41,864 bases of DNA from JAEZDR01 sp039811185 (GTDB lineage: Bacteria > Bacteroidota > Bacteroidia > Chitinophagales > Chitinophagaceae). The stretch spans positions 1 through 41,864 of the forward strand of contig JBDHYF010000013.1 in NCBI GenBank assembly GCA_039811185.1, given 5' to 3'. Both the position numbers and the translations under genes were made by a program. Shown piece by piece: positions 8,832 through 17,686 of the stretch (position 1 is its first letter; every line of letters starts with the position of its first letter). Under the pieces are notes generated by a model that was not told where the DNA came from, did no database searches, and worked only from the letters and a program-made list of their open reading frames with translations.

Positions 8832-9530
8832 ATGGAAAGCCCTTACAGAATTTTACTCGCAGAAGACGAACCCAAGCTCAGCCAGGTTATTCAAGACGAA
8901 CTGCAGCACAAAGGCTATACTACCGATGTGGCTTATGACGGTGCAGTTGCAGAAAAAATGTTTGCCGAACAGCACTATTCTTTGGTGTTACTCGATATTA
9001 ATCTCCCTTACAAAAACGGCCTTGCTTTATGTAAAGAGTTTCGGCGCATTAATAACAATGTGCCGATTATCATGCTTACTGCGCTTGGAGAAATTCAGGA
9101 TAAAGTAGACGCATTCAACCTCGGCGCCGACGACTATATTACCAAGCCATTTCACTTCGATGAGCTTTTTGCCCGAATAAAAGTTTTCCTGAAAAGGTCT
9201 GAAGGGCAGGCAGAAGCCGGAGAAAAAATTGTTGTGGCCGATCTTCAAATCGATCTCGAAAATAAAACCGTTTCCCGCGAAGGCAAGAACATCAATCTTA
9301 CCGCCAAAGAATTTGGACTTTTAGTGCTGTTAGCCCGAAACAAAGGAAAAGTAATTTCGAAAGCCGACATCCTCGAAAAAGTGTGGGACCTGAGTTTCGA
9401 CACGGGCACCAACACCATTGAGGTGTACATCAGCTTCCTGCGCAACAAAGTAGACAAGCCGTTTGAAAACAAGCTAATTCATACCAAGCCTGGATTTGGT
9501 TATTACATTCGGGAAACCGCGCTTTCATGA
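8832..9530 (+). CDS. Response regulator, OmpR/PhoB family
   Basis: The 232-residue protein has a receiver domain (about 5-120) with the acidic pair Glu11-Asp12, the phosphorylated Asp55 in LVLLDINLP, Thr in MLTALG and Lys in ITKPF. A winged-helix DNA-binding domain follows (about 135-228; TAKEFGLLVLLARNKGKVIS, then NTIEVYISFLRNKV and the wing GFGYYIRE). The stop overlaps the start of the kinase gene by four bases (ATGA), so the two are translated together. Target genes cannot be told from the sequence. Confidence 0.95.
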   Translation: MESPYRILLAEDEPKLSQVIQDELQHKGYTTDVAYDGAVAEKMFAEQHYSLVLLDINLPYKNGLALCKEFRRINNNVPIIMLTALGEIQDKVDAFNLGADDYITKPFHFDELFARIKVFLKRSEGQAEAGEKIVVADLQIDLENKTVSREGKNINLTAKEFGLLVLLARNKGKVISKADILEKVWDLSFDTGTNTIEVYISFLRNKVDKPFENKLIHTKPGFGYYIRETALS

Positions 9531-10900
9531 AAATCCGGCTGAAATTTGCGGTGCTTTTCGCCGGCATCGTTTCGGGGCTGCTTATCGGTTCACTCGTTGT
9601 TATTTACCTGATTTTTGTTGCCCATCGCCGCGACGATTACAAGGAAAGATTGTATCAGCAGGCAATCTATCAATATAATTCATTCATCGACTCATCTGAA
9701 GTTACTCAGCAGGCTTTTACACGAGTGCTCCTCAACACGCCTTCTGCGCTAAACGAAATTCAGGCGCTATACGTAAACGAGAATCTGGAACCGATTTTTT
9801 CGTATCCCGATAAGAAAGTTGCCTTTCCCGATTCTTCTCTTTTTCCATCAGCTCGTGCCGAAGGATCCGTTTTTTTCAGCGCCCGCGAACGAGAAGGCGT
9901 AGTGCTGAACGGCATCGACAAAAACCGTAAGCCGGTGTTTTTAATGATATCGGCATTCGACAAATATGGAAAAAGGAAACAACAAACTCTACTTGTAACG
10001 CTCATTATTGTATGTGCGGTCGGCATCCTGGCGACCTCTTTTTTTGCATTCGTTTTTATAAGGCAGATTGATAAGCCTATTAAAAAACTAAATAGGGAAA
10101 TTCAATTCATCACCGGTTCAAATCTGCACGACAGAATCACCATTCCAAAAGGGTTTTCCGAGCTGGAAAAGCTCACCGTTAGCTTCAACAGTATGCTCGA
10201 CCGCCTGAATCAGGCATTCATTCTTCAGCGGAATTTTGTGCATCACGCTTCTCACGAACTCCGTACACCGCTCGCAACTATGCTTTCGCAAACAGAAATG
10301 GCACTTGGCCGCAACCTCTCTGCAGCGGAAATGAGGATGGTACTCTTGTCACTGAAAGAAGATCAGCAGCAGATGATCGACCTCACGAATTCACTTTTGC
10401 TGCTCTCTCAGTTCGAAACCATTCATTTCTCGAGTCAATGGCCACTGGTTCGGCTTGATGAAATTGTGTATGACAGCATTGGCGCCATCAAAAAACTATA
10501 TCCGGAAATAAAAATAAACGTGAGCTATAAGCAATTACCGGAGAACGAGAACTATTTGTCTGTTCCGGGAAACGAAGTGCTGCTGCGCTCGGCGGTTGCT
10601 AACCTGCTGAAAAACGCCTATACCTATTCGCCTGACAAGAAAATTCAGGTAGATCTTGGAGAGGAAAACGGCTATAACGAAATTGCAGTGCTGAACAACG
10701 GCGCTGTGGTACCGCAAGCCGACCGCGATAAGTTGTTTCTTCCTTTTTTCAGGGCTAACAACAGCGAGAAAAAGAAGGGATACGGCCTCGGCCTGAGCAT
10801 CGTTAATCGGATTGCACATTTGCATAATGGCAAAATAGTGTACGAAAGCATGGGCGACGATCTTAATTGCTTTAAACTGCTGTTTCCGATATCGCAATAA
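9527..10900 (+). CDS. Sensor histidine kinase, HAMP-containing, partner of the upstream regulator
   Basis: The 457-residue protein has an N-terminal membrane segment (about 8-31), an extracytoplasmic domain of about 130 residues, a second membrane segment (about 160-182), a HAMP linker (DKPIKKLNREIQFI), a dimerisation/phosphoacceptor domain with His243 in HHASHELRTPL, and an HATPase_c domain with an N box (NLLKNAYTYS) and a G box near GYGLGLSIV. The sensed signal is unknown; the outside domain resembles no sensor I recognise. The genes overlap by four bases, which supports a cognate pair. Confidence 0.95.
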   Translation: MKIRLKFAVLFAGIVSGLLIGSLVVIYLIFVAHRRDDYKERLYQQAIYQYNSFIDSSEVTQQAFTRVLLNTPSALNEIQALYVNENLEPIFSYPDKKVAFPDSSLFPSARAEGSVFFSAREREGVVLNGIDKNRKPVFLMISAFDKYGKRKQQTLLVTLIIVCAVGILATSFFAFVFIRQIDKPIKKLNREIQFITGSNLHDRITIPKGFSELEKLTVSFNSMLDRLNQAFILQRNFVHHASHELRTPLATMLSQTEMALGRNLSAAEMRMVLLSLKEDQQQMIDLTNSLLLLSQFETIHFSSQWPLVRLDEIVYDSIGAIKKLYPEIKINVSYKQLPENENYLSVPGNEVLLRSAVANLLKNAYTYSPDKKIQVDLGEENGYNEIAVLNNGAVVPQADRDKLFLPFFRANNSEKKKGYGLGLSIVNRIAHLHNGKIVYESMGDDLNCFKLLFPISQ

Positions 10901-10901
10901 A

Positions 10902-10932
10902 CAAAAAAAGGCGGCCGTTTATACGGCAGCCT
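10902..10932 (-). terminator. Terminator of rpsT
   Basis: A 10-bp stem with one mismatch (10909-10918 with 10923-10932) and a TTAT loop is followed on the minus strand by seven T. It lies 24 bases beyond the rpsT stop. The plus-strand side has no T tract, so termination of the kinase gene here is less certain. Confidence 0.8.
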
Positions 10933-10955
10933 CTTACAATATCTAAGCAAAAAAA

Positions 10956-11204
10956 TTATGCAGTTTTCTTGGTGGCAAGCTGACTTTTCAAATTGCTTGC
11001 TTTGTTTTTATGAATGATGCCTCTTTTCGCAAGTTTATCAATCATCGAAATTACAGAAGGAAGCTTTTCGGTATATGCAGATTCGTCTGTTAGTTTTTTA
11101 AGATCACGTATTGCATTACGGGTTGTTTTACCGTAATAGCGGTTTCTGTCTCTACGTGTAGCACTTTGGCGCATGCTTTTCTTTGTTGCCTTATGGTTTG
11201 CCAT
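10956..11204 (-). CDS. rpsT: 30S ribosomal protein S20
   Basis: The 82-residue, strongly basic, helical protein begins MANHKATKKSMRQS, the usual start of S20, and continues with RNRYYGKTTRNAIRDLKK and KLAKRGIIHKNKA, which match the family's conserved helix segments. It binds 16S rRNA early in assembly of the small subunit. Length is normal for Bacteroidota. It stands alone between two plus-strand genes with its own promoter and terminator, as is common for rpsT. Confidence 0.97.
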   Translation of the reverse strand: MANHKATKKSMRQSATRRDRNRYYGKTTRNAIRDLKKLTDESAYTEKLPSVISMIDKLAKRGIIHKNKASNLKSQLATKKTA

Positions 11205-11227
11205 TACAAAATTCTTTTAAAGGAGTG

Positions 11228-11257
11228 CAAAGGTAGGGTTTAGAATGAAACGGGCAA
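11228..11257 (-). promoter_or_regulatory. Promoter of rpsT, Bacteroidota consensus
   Basis: On the minus strand TACCTTTG (11228-11235) matches the TAnnTTTG -7 element, and TTG (11255-11257) lies exactly 19 bases upstream, matching the -33 element. The start codon is 23 bases beyond. This is the clearest promoter in the window. Confidence 0.75.
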
Positions 11258-11427
11258 CACAAAACTCTAAAAAAAATATTAAAGCAGGCAATTCGGGCAC
11301 CCAGATTTATCAAAACGATTCGGCCGAGGGCAGTGAATCTCAAATAAAAAGATAAAGGAACTTCCTAAACAAAAATATTGATTTTTACCACCGATATTTG
11401 CCAACCGTTAAATCATAATCATTTGGC

Positions 11428-14157
11428 ATGAAGGATTTTTCTTTTGTTACCAATTCACATCCTGCTTATATCGAGCGCTTATATGAGCAGTATTTACAAT
11501 CACCCGATGAAGTAGATCCCGAGTTTAAAAAGTTTTTTGAAGGTTTCGATTTTGCTTACGGAAGGCAAGGTGTTTCCGGTACAAGCGCTGCAGTCGGCGG
11601 CGAACCGTTAAAAAAAGAGTTTGCTGTTTATGCCCTTATCGAAGCTTATAAAAAGAAAGGCCATCTCATTGCCAAAACCAACCCGATTCGCCCGCGGAAA
11701 GACCGGAAGCCCAATTTAGATTTGGGATGGTTCGGTTTATCGGAAGCCGACCTCAATCAGTCGTTCGCAGCAGGCTCTTTTTTAGGTTGGGAGCAAGCTA
11801 CTTTAAAACAAATTCTGGAGAAGCTTCAGAAGTTGTACTGCGGCTCAATCGGCCTCGAATACGCATACATCAACGATGCGGAAAAGATAAAATGGATTGA
11901 AACGAACTATCAGAAAAAAATGGCGCAGCCCATTCCTGTGAAACAGAAGGAAAGGATTCTCGAAAAGCTGAATCAGGGCGTCATTTTCGAAAAATTTCTT
12001 CATACCAAATTCATTGGCCAAAAGCGGTTTTCGCTCGAAGGCGGTGAAACAATGATTGCCGGTCTCGATGCCATTGTAAACACCGCGGCCAACGGCGGCG
12101 TGCAGGAGGTAGTTATTGGCATGGCGCATCGCGGAAGGCTTAACGTATTGGCGAATATTCTTGGCAAAACTTACGAACAGATTTTCAGCGAGTTTGAAGG
12201 TACCGCCATTCCCGATGCCACGATGGGCAGCGGCGACGTAAAATACCACCTCGGATTCAGCAGTTTTGTTGATACGCCCGATGGTAAGAACATCCACCTG
12301 AAACTTGCACCCAACCCGTCTCACCTTGAAGCCGTCGATCCGGTTGTACTCGGCTTTTGCCGCGCTAAAGCCGACGTATTGTACAACAGCGATTACGATA
12401 AAGTACTTCCTGTCCTCATTCATGGCGATGCGTCGCTTGCAGGGCAGGGTATCGTGTACGAAACCGTACAGATGAGCGACTTGCAGGGCTACGACACCGG
12501 CGGAACGATGCACCTGGTAATCAATAACCAAATTGGATTTACCACCGATTTCGACGATGCACGCAGCGCAGATTATTGTACGTCCATCGCATCCATGATA
12601 CAGGCACCCGTGTTGCACGTTAATGGCGACGATGCCGAGGCAATGGTAAGAGCGGTAGAACTTGCTACCGAATACCGCCAGCAATTTAATACCGATATCT
12701 TCATCGATATGTTGTGCTACAGAAGGCATGGACACAACGAAGGCGACGATCCAAAATATACGCAGCCGCAGCTTTATGCGCTGATTGAAAAACACGCCAA
12801 CCCACGCGAAGTGTACGCACAGTTTCTGATTAACAATGGCGAGCCCGAAGCGAAGGAAATGGCGAAGGCGATGGAGAAGAAGTTCTGGAACGACTTGCAA
12901 GAAAGGCTCGACGATATTAAACAAAACCCGCTTCCTTACAAATATCAGCAGCCCGAAGAATGGTGGCGTAATCTCACAAAAGCGAAGGAGTCGGATTTCG
13001 ACCAATCGCCCGACACCTCCATTACAGAAGAACGCTTTAAGGAATTGTTCTTTGGCTTAATGAAGTGGCCGGAAAATTTTCAGCCGCTTAAAAAAGTGGA
13101 GAAGCTGCTTCACGACAAAGTGAAACTCTACGAAACCGAACACAAAATCGACTGGGCCACCGCTGAGCTGATGGCTTACTCCAGTTTGTTGGTAGAAGGT
13201 AGCATTGTGCGCATGAGCGGCCAGGATGTAAAGAGAGGCACTTTCAGCCATCGTCATTCTGTGCTGGCAGATGAGCAAACCGAGCAGCGCTACAACCGCT
13301 TAAATCATATCACAAACGATCAGAAAAAATTCTTTATCTATAATTCCCTCCTCAGCGAATACGGTGTGTTGGGTTTTGAATATGGCTATGCAATGGCCAA
13401 CCCGCAGGCACTCGTGGTTTGGGAAGCACAGTTCGGCGATTTTGCAAACGGCGCACAAACCATGATCGACCAGTTTATTGTTGCCGGCGAACAAAAATGG
13501 GATCGCATGAATGGGGTGGTGATGTTACTTCCGCACGGCTACGAAGGACAAGGCCCCGAACACAGCAGCGGCCGTATGGAGCGATTCCTTCAAATGTGTG
13601 CTGAACTAAACCTAGTGGTAACGAATGTAACCACGGCAGCTAACTTTTTTCACTTGCTCCGTCGTCAGCTAAAATGGTCGTTCCGAAAGCCGCTCATTAA
13701 TTTCTCGCCCAAAGCATACCTCCGTTATGCCGGAACCTACAGCAAGGCAGATGAGTTCACGAACGGAACATTTAAAGAAGTCATCGACGATCCCTCCGTT
13801 GAAGAGGTAGGAAAAATTAAAAAAGTGTTGTTCTGTTCGGGAAAAATTTATTACGAACTTGCTGAGAGAAAGCAGGCAGAGAAAAGAAGCGACATAGCCA
13901 TTATTCGGATAGAGCAGTTGTATCCGCTGCCACATAAACAGATTGATGCGCTCTACGCAAAGTATGCAAAAGCCGTTTGGTTTTGGGTGCAGGAAGAACC
14001 GCTGAACATGGGCGCCGCAACCTATATGCAAATGGCGCTTAAATCGGTAAATTACGGAGTTATCAGCCGTAAACCAAGCGCTTCCACAGCATCGGGTTTT
14101 GGAAAAGTACACGCAAAAGAGCAAAACGAAATTTTAGAAACCGCATTTAAAATATAG
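11428..14157 (+). CDS. sucA: 2-oxoglutarate dehydrogenase E1 component
   Basis: The 909-residue protein starts with the E1 N-terminal helix (SHPAYIERLYEQYLQSP), which in this family helps contact the E2 core. Thiamine-diphosphate and dehydrogenase motifs include MAHRGRLNVLANILGK, HGDASLAGQG, and the C-terminal transketolase part with GQDVKRGTFSHRHSVL. It decarboxylates 2-oxoglutarate and transfers the succinyl group to the lipoyl arm of E2, in the TCA cycle. Length is close to the usual 900-940. The E2 gene follows after 26 bases, while the E3 gene (lpd) is not in the window. Confidence 0.97.
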   Translation: MKDFSFVTNSHPAYIERLYEQYLQSPDEVDPEFKKFFEGFDFAYGRQGVSGTSAAVGGEPLKKEFAVYALIEAYKKKGHLIAKTNPIRPRKDRKPNLDLGWFGLSEADLNQSFAAGSFLGWEQATLKQILEKLQKLYCGSIGLEYAYINDAEKIKWIETNYQKKMAQPIPVKQKERILEKLNQGVIFEKFLHTKFIGQKRFSLEGGETMIAGLDAIVNTAANGGVQEVVIGMAHRGRLNVLANILGKTYEQIFSEFEGTAIPDATMGSGDVKYHLGFSSFVDTPDGKNIHLKLAPNPSHLEAVDPVVLGFCRAKADVLYNSDYDKVLPVLIHGDASLAGQGIVYETVQMSDLQGYDTGGTMHLVINNQIGFTTDFDDARSADYCTSIASMIQAPVLHVNGDDAEAMVRAVELATEYRQQFNTDIFIDMLCYRRHGHNEGDDPKYTQPQLYALIEKHANPREVYAQFLINNGEPEAKEMAKAMEKKFWNDLQERLDDIKQNPLPYKYQQPEEWWRNLTKAKESDFDQSPDTSITEERFKELFFGLMKWPENFQPLKKVEKLLHDKVKLYETEHKIDWATAELMAYSSLLVEGSIVRMSGQDVKRGTFSHRHSVLADEQTEQRYNRLNHITNDQKKFFIYNSLLSEYGVLGFEYGYAMANPQALVVWEAQFGDFANGAQTMIDQFIVAGEQKWDRMNGVVMLLPHGYEGQGPEHSSGRMERFLQMCAELNLVVTNVTTAANFFHLLRRQLKWSFRKPLINFSPKAYLRYAGTYSKADEFTNGTFKEVIDDPSVEEVGKIKKVLFCSGKIYYELAERKQAEKRSDIAIIRIEQLYPLPHKQIDALYAKYAKAVWFWVQEEPLNMGAATYMQMALKSVNYGVISRKPSASTASGFGKVHAKEQNEILETAFKI

Positions 14158-14183
14158 CAATTCACACTTTAGAAAATACAATT

Positions 14184-15728
14184 ATGATTGAAATAAAAGT
14201 GCCACCCGTGGGCGAATCGATCAATGAAGTCAGTCTGTTAAAATGGATAAAAAAGAATGGTGAATATGTAGAAAGAGATGAAGTGATTGCGGAATTGGAA
14301 AGTGAGAAAGCAACTTTTGAGGTGAACGCCACTGAATCCGGCGTACTTATACTGAAAGCGCAAGAAGGTGATACCTTAAACGTAGGACAAACGATGGCTG
14401 AGATAGATACATCCGCCGACCAAAAAAACACGGCTCCGGTACAGCTTTCTTCAAACAAAGAAGCAGAACAAACCCCGGCTTCTCAACCGGCCGGAGAACC
14501 GCAAAAAGCAAAGCCTGCCGGTAAAGGAATCATCGAACTTCAGGTTCCTGCCATCGGCGAATCCATTACCGAAGTAACCCTGCTAAAATGGGTAAAACCC
14601 GACGGCGCTCTGGTAAACCGCGATGAAGTGGTAGCAGAATTTGAAAGCGAAAAAGCCACTTTCGAACTCAATGCGTCGGAGTCCGGACAGCTAAAACATC
14701 TTGCCAAAGAAGGCGATGTGCTTGCAATCGGGCAAACCGCCGCCAGCATTAATTCTGATGTTGCAGTGGAAGCGAAAGCCGCCGCTCCCGAAACAAAACC
14801 ACCGGCTTCACAGGCACCGGTAACAGCCGTTTCAAACGATGTAAAAACCTCTCCGGTTGCCGCCGCAATTATTGCCGACAAACACGTGGATGTGAAACAA
14901 ATTAAGCCTTCAGGCATGCAGGGAAAAATAATGAAGAATGATGTGCTGGAGGCGCTTCAAAATCCCGGAAAAAAGGCTTTCGACGGCCAGCAACTGCATT
15001 CGCGCAACGAACGTCGTGAGAAGATGAGTAACCTTCGCAAAACCATCAGCCGCAGGTTGGTTGAAGCGAAAAACACAACCGCCATGCTCACTACATTTAA
15101 TGAAGTGGATATGGGCGCTATCATGCAGATTAGAAAACAATATAAAGATGCGTTCAGCAAAAGCCACGGCGTAAACCTCGGTTTCATGAGCTTCTTCGCA
15201 AAGGCATGTGCCATAGCACTCAGCGAATGGCCCGCAGTGAATGCCTATATTGATGGAGACGAACTGATTTACCACGATTATGCAGATATCAGTATTGCAG
15301 TGAGCACGCCACGCGGACTTACCGTGCCCGTTATCAGAAACGTGGAAAGCCTGAGCATGGCTGAAGTGGAAATGAAAGTGATTGAAGTGGCAACCAAAGC
15401 ACGCGACAGCAAGCTAACGGCTGAAGACTTGCAGGGCGGTACCTTTACCATTACCAACGGCGGTGTTTTTGGAAGCTTGATGAGCACACCAATTATTAAT
15501 ATTCCCCAAAGCGCTATCCTCGGAATGCACAAAATTCAGGACAGGCCGATGGTGGTGGATGGACAGATTGTGGTGCGTCCGATGATGTATTTGGCATTGA
15601 GCTACGACCATAGAATTATTGACGGAAAAGAAAGTGTGAGCTTTCTTGTGCGGGTGAAAGAACTTCTTGAAAACCCCGGGCAACTCCTTATTGGCAAAGA
15701 CCCTGTGAAAACATTGTTGGGTTTATAA
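14184..15728 (+). CDS. sucB: 2-oxoglutarate dehydrogenase E2, dihydrolipoyllysine succinyltransferase, with two lipoyl domains
   Basis: The 514-residue protein has two lipoyl domains instead of the usual one: residues 1-75 with lipoyl-Lys42 (ESEKATFE) and about 116-190 with Lys157 in an identical ESEKATFE. They are joined by an Ala/Pro-rich linker. A peripheral subunit-binding domain (about 224-256; VAAAIIADKHVD, then GMQGKIMKNDVLEAL) and the trimer-forming acyltransferase domain (about 275-514) follow. SYDHRIIDG carries the catalytic His and Asp. It accepts the succinyl group from E1 and passes it to CoA. The neighbouring sucA and the terminator at 15746 indicate a two-gene operon. Confidence 0.95.
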   Translation: MIEIKVPPVGESINEVSLLKWIKKNGEYVERDEVIAELESEKATFEVNATESGVLILKAQEGDTLNVGQTMAEIDTSADQKNTAPVQLSSNKEAEQTPASQPAGEPQKAKPAGKGIIELQVPAIGESITEVTLLKWVKPDGALVNRDEVVAEFESEKATFELNASESGQLKHLAKEGDVLAIGQTAASINSDVAVEAKAAAPETKPPASQAPVTAVSNDVKTSPVAAAIIADKHVDVKQIKPSGMQGKIMKNDVLEALQNPGKKAFDGQQLHSRNERREKMSNLRKTISRRLVEAKNTTAMLTTFNEVDMGAIMQIRKQYKDAFSKSHGVNLGFMSFFAKACAIALSEWPAVNAYIDGDELIYHDYADISIAVSTPRGLTVPVIRNVESLSMAEVEMKVIEVATKARDSKLTAEDLQGGTFTITNGGVFGSLMSTPIINIPQSAILGMHKIQDRPMVVDGQIVVRPMMYLALSYDHRIIDGKESVSFLVRVKELLENPGQLLIGKDPVKTLLGL

Positions 15729-15745
15729 ATTCTTTTTTATCAGCA

Positions 15746-15779
15746 AAGCGCTTTCAATATTTGAAAGCGCTTTTTTTTT
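15746..15779 (+). terminator. Strong terminator of sucAB
   Basis: A perfect 12-bp stem (15746-15757 with 15761-15772) with a three-base loop runs into a T tract ending near 15779. It starts 17 bases after the sucB stop. Confidence 0.93.
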
Positions 15780-15820
15780 GGCTTGTAAATTGAGTTTTAA
15801 ACCACATTAAAAAGCCTTTT

Positions 15821-16123
15821 ATGGAACCTAAAAAAGCAAGAATTCAATTTACAATAAGTGAAGATGATTACGATGGTGAACTCAATCTTCCCGCAGGGAA
15901 TTACCTCGCCGATGTGAAAGAGGTGAACTCAACCGATCCTGTCCAATACCAGATATTGCACCTCGACTGTAAGGAAGCCTGCGATAAAAAGCCCTTTGAG
16001 GAGCAGCTGATTTTAATGCAACATCAAAACGGAGAAAAATGCTGGCTCGAGGCGCACCATAACAGCAAGTCCAAAACCATTCAGGTTATTGGAAACGCCA
16101 TTGAGCAAGCTTTTAACTTATAA
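15821..16123 (+). CDS. Conserved-looking small cytoplasmic protein, function unknown
   Basis: This 100-residue acidic protein (MEPKKARIQFTISEDDYDGELNL) has no signal peptide or membrane segment. The alternation of short strands around YQILHLDCKEACDKKPFEEQLILMQ looks like a small alpha/beta or beta-rich fold. There is one Cys pair (CKEAC). I do not recognise the family. The gene is flanked by a terminator on each side (15746 and 16144), so it is a separate unit, and codon use resembles its neighbours, which supports a real gene. Confidence 0.65.
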   Translation: MEPKKARIQFTISEDDYDGELNLPAGNYLADVKEVNSTDPVQYQILHLDCKEACDKKPFEEQLILMQHQNGEKCWLEAHHNSKSKTIQVIGNAIEQAFNL

Positions 16124-16143
16124 AATTTTCGTTAGCAGATTGA

Positions 16144-16170
16144 TGGCTGCCCCAAAGGCGGCCATTTTTT
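16144..16170 (+). terminator. Terminator behind the 100-residue protein
   Basis: The stem TGGCTGCC (16144-16151) pairs with GGCGGCCA (16157-16164) with one T-G pair, and six T follow. It ends at the stop of the convergent membrane-protein gene. Confidence 0.8.
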
Positions 16171-16648
16171 ATTCGGGCAAATTTTGGCGTTTGTGTTTTC
16201 GGTGAAGCACAAACGTCCAGACAACATGGACAAGCAGAATGACAGAGAAGATCAAGGATATAATCACTATGATTTGCATTGTTTCAGCGGAAGGGAGGCT
16301 GCCCGACATTTCGGCCGGCATTTCCGGAAGCGCCATCGGACGTTGTAATTGCGCAACACTGCCTTGAAGGCTGAGAAGGCTGAATATAAAAACCACTATG
16401 GCATTCACGGTCAGCATATCCGACTGTTTTTTTGTAAAAGGCAAACCGCGTAGAATTACCTGACGGAAAAATTTGCTGGCATAAATTGCATAAAGCGCAA
16501 CGCAGGCAATAACGAAGGCAAACAATCCGAAAGCCGGATTAGCAAACATCAATACCAAAAATGGAATAAAGCCAAACGCCATTACAGCCGCAAAAGCACT
16601 TACCAGCAGCAATAAAATTCGGTAAACAACAAGTCCTTTCATTTTCAT
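16169..16648 (-). CDS. Small integral membrane protein, function unknown
   Basis: The 159-residue protein has four predicted membrane segments: about 8-26, 27-51, 80-97 and 123-149. The loop between the third and fourth is rich in Met, Pro and Glu (ALPEMPAEMSG), and the C-terminus is basic (HRKHKRQ). I do not recognise the family. It starts 6 bases after the arginase stop, so it is probably co-transcribed with arginase, but whether it is linked to arginine or ornithine use is unknown. Met3 is an equally possible start. Confidence 0.65.
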   Translation of the reverse strand: MKMKGLVVYRILLLLVSAFAAVMAFGFIPFLVLMFANPAFGLFAFVIACVALYAIYASKFFRQVILRGLPFTKKQSDMLTVNAIVVFIFSLLSLQGSVAQLQRPMALPEMPAEMSGSLPSAETMQIIVIISLIFSVILLVHVVWTFVLHRKHKRQNLPE

Positions 16649-16654
16649 AATTAA

Positions 16655-17602
16655 TTAGCTCATCATTATCACGTTCACACTTCTTTGCAGGATATTGAAG
16701 GCAATTTCGGCCATCAGGTTTTCTTTGTCGAGCGTGGGGTTTACCTCGGTAATTTCAAAGCAGCAAATTTTTCGGTTCTGCATCAGTTTACTCACAATAT
16801 CTTCTGCCTCTCTTTCTTTTAATCCATTGTGCACCGGAGTGCCGGTTCCTTTCGAGATGGAAGAATCGAGGCTGTCCACATCAAAGCTCACATAAATGTC
16901 TGTGCAATCGCTTAGGTAGCGAAGTACAGACCGCACAATGTTTTCAGCACCCTTGCGCCTTACCTCGCTTGTGGTTATTGTTTTTATTCCGTGTTTCTCT
17001 ATCAGGTATTTTTCTTCTTTTTCAAAGTCGCGCAGCGCAATAAACACCAAATCTTCCGGAAGAATTTTCGGCGCTATTTTGCCAATGTTTTTAAGTTGAT
17101 TCCAGTATTTTTTTGTTTCCTCATCCAGTTCGTGAGCGGCATTTGCTTTATTGTCTTCGTTCAATGCGGTGGCAAGCGGCATACCATGCATGTTCCCGGA
17201 TGGCGTGGTGTAAGGGGTATGCAAATCGGCGTGCGCGTCAATCCAGATTACGCCAAGCTTACTGTCGGGCTTGGCCATTTTAATTCCGGCAATCGTAGCT
17301 CCGGCCGTGCTGTGATCGCCGCTCAGCACAACGGGAAAGAAATTACTTTTTAAAGTTTCTGAAACCGACTTGGAAACCTTATCGTACATCGTTACAAGAC
17401 CTTTAATTCTCTTGGCATAAGTAGATTCAATCGGTTCATATAAAAGTTTGTTTTCACATGCAACTTTTTCCGATGGAAAATGAATGAAGAAACTGCTCAT
17501 AAAATCCAGAGCAGCAATTTTTATCGCCTCCACACCAAGACTGGCGCCGCGGGTGCCCGCTCCAATTTCTGAGGGCACCTCAATAATCTTTATATTCTTC
17601 AT
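16655..17602 (-). CDS. Arginase
   Basis: The 315-residue protein carries the binuclear-manganese ligands of the ureohydrolase family: His97 (GDHST), Asp122, His124 and Asp126 (DAHADLHTP), and Asp241 and Asp243 (FDVDSLD). SGNMHGMPLA after the DAHAD motif favours arginase over agmatinase, so the likely reaction is arginine to ornithine and urea. No urease genes are seen in the window, so urea fate is open. It is preceded by a promoter-like site overlapped by palindromes (17634-17667) and followed 6 bases later by a small membrane-protein gene. Formiminoglutamase is the main alternative. Confidence 0.88.
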   Translation of the reverse strand: MKNIKIIEVPSEIGAGTRGASLGVEAIKIAALDFMSSFFIHFPSEKVACENKLLYEPIESTYAKRIKGLVTMYDKVSKSVSETLKSNFFPVVLSGDHSTAGATIAGIKMAKPDSKLGVIWIDAHADLHTPYTTPSGNMHGMPLATALNEDNKANAAHELDEETKKYWNQLKNIGKIAPKILPEDLVFIALRDFEKEEKYLIEKHGIKTITTSEVRRKGAENIVRSVLRYLSDCTDIYVSFDVDSLDSSISKGTGTPVHNGLKEREAEDIVSKLMQNRKICCFEITEVNPTLDKENLMAEIAFNILQRSVNVIMMS

Positions 17603-17633
17603 AAAACGAATTTTTACTGCATGGCAAGGCAGC

Positions 17634-17667
17634 GCAGCAAGTTTGCTGCAAATGTAATGTATTACAT
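17634..17667 (-). promoter_or_regulatory. Two adjacent perfect palindromes over the arginase promoter
   Basis: On the minus strand TACATTTG (17649-17656) matches the Bacteroidota -7 element upstream of arginase; no -33 TTG is visible. It overlaps the perfect 7-2-7 inverted repeat ATGTAAT-GT-ATTACAT (17652-17667, plus strand). A second perfect 7-2-7 repeat, GCAGCAA-GT-TTGCTGC, lies at 17634-17649, where transcription should begin. Centres are 18 bases apart. Neither has a T tract, so operator sites or a leader hairpin are more likely than a terminator of treY. Confidence 0.5.
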
Positions 17668-17686
17668 GTTTTCCGTTTTATTGGGC

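Noticed and set aside
11845..13005. 386-residue minus-strand frame inside sucA
   Set aside because: Exact antisense of strongly conserved E1 sequence; its length follows from the codon bias of sucA.
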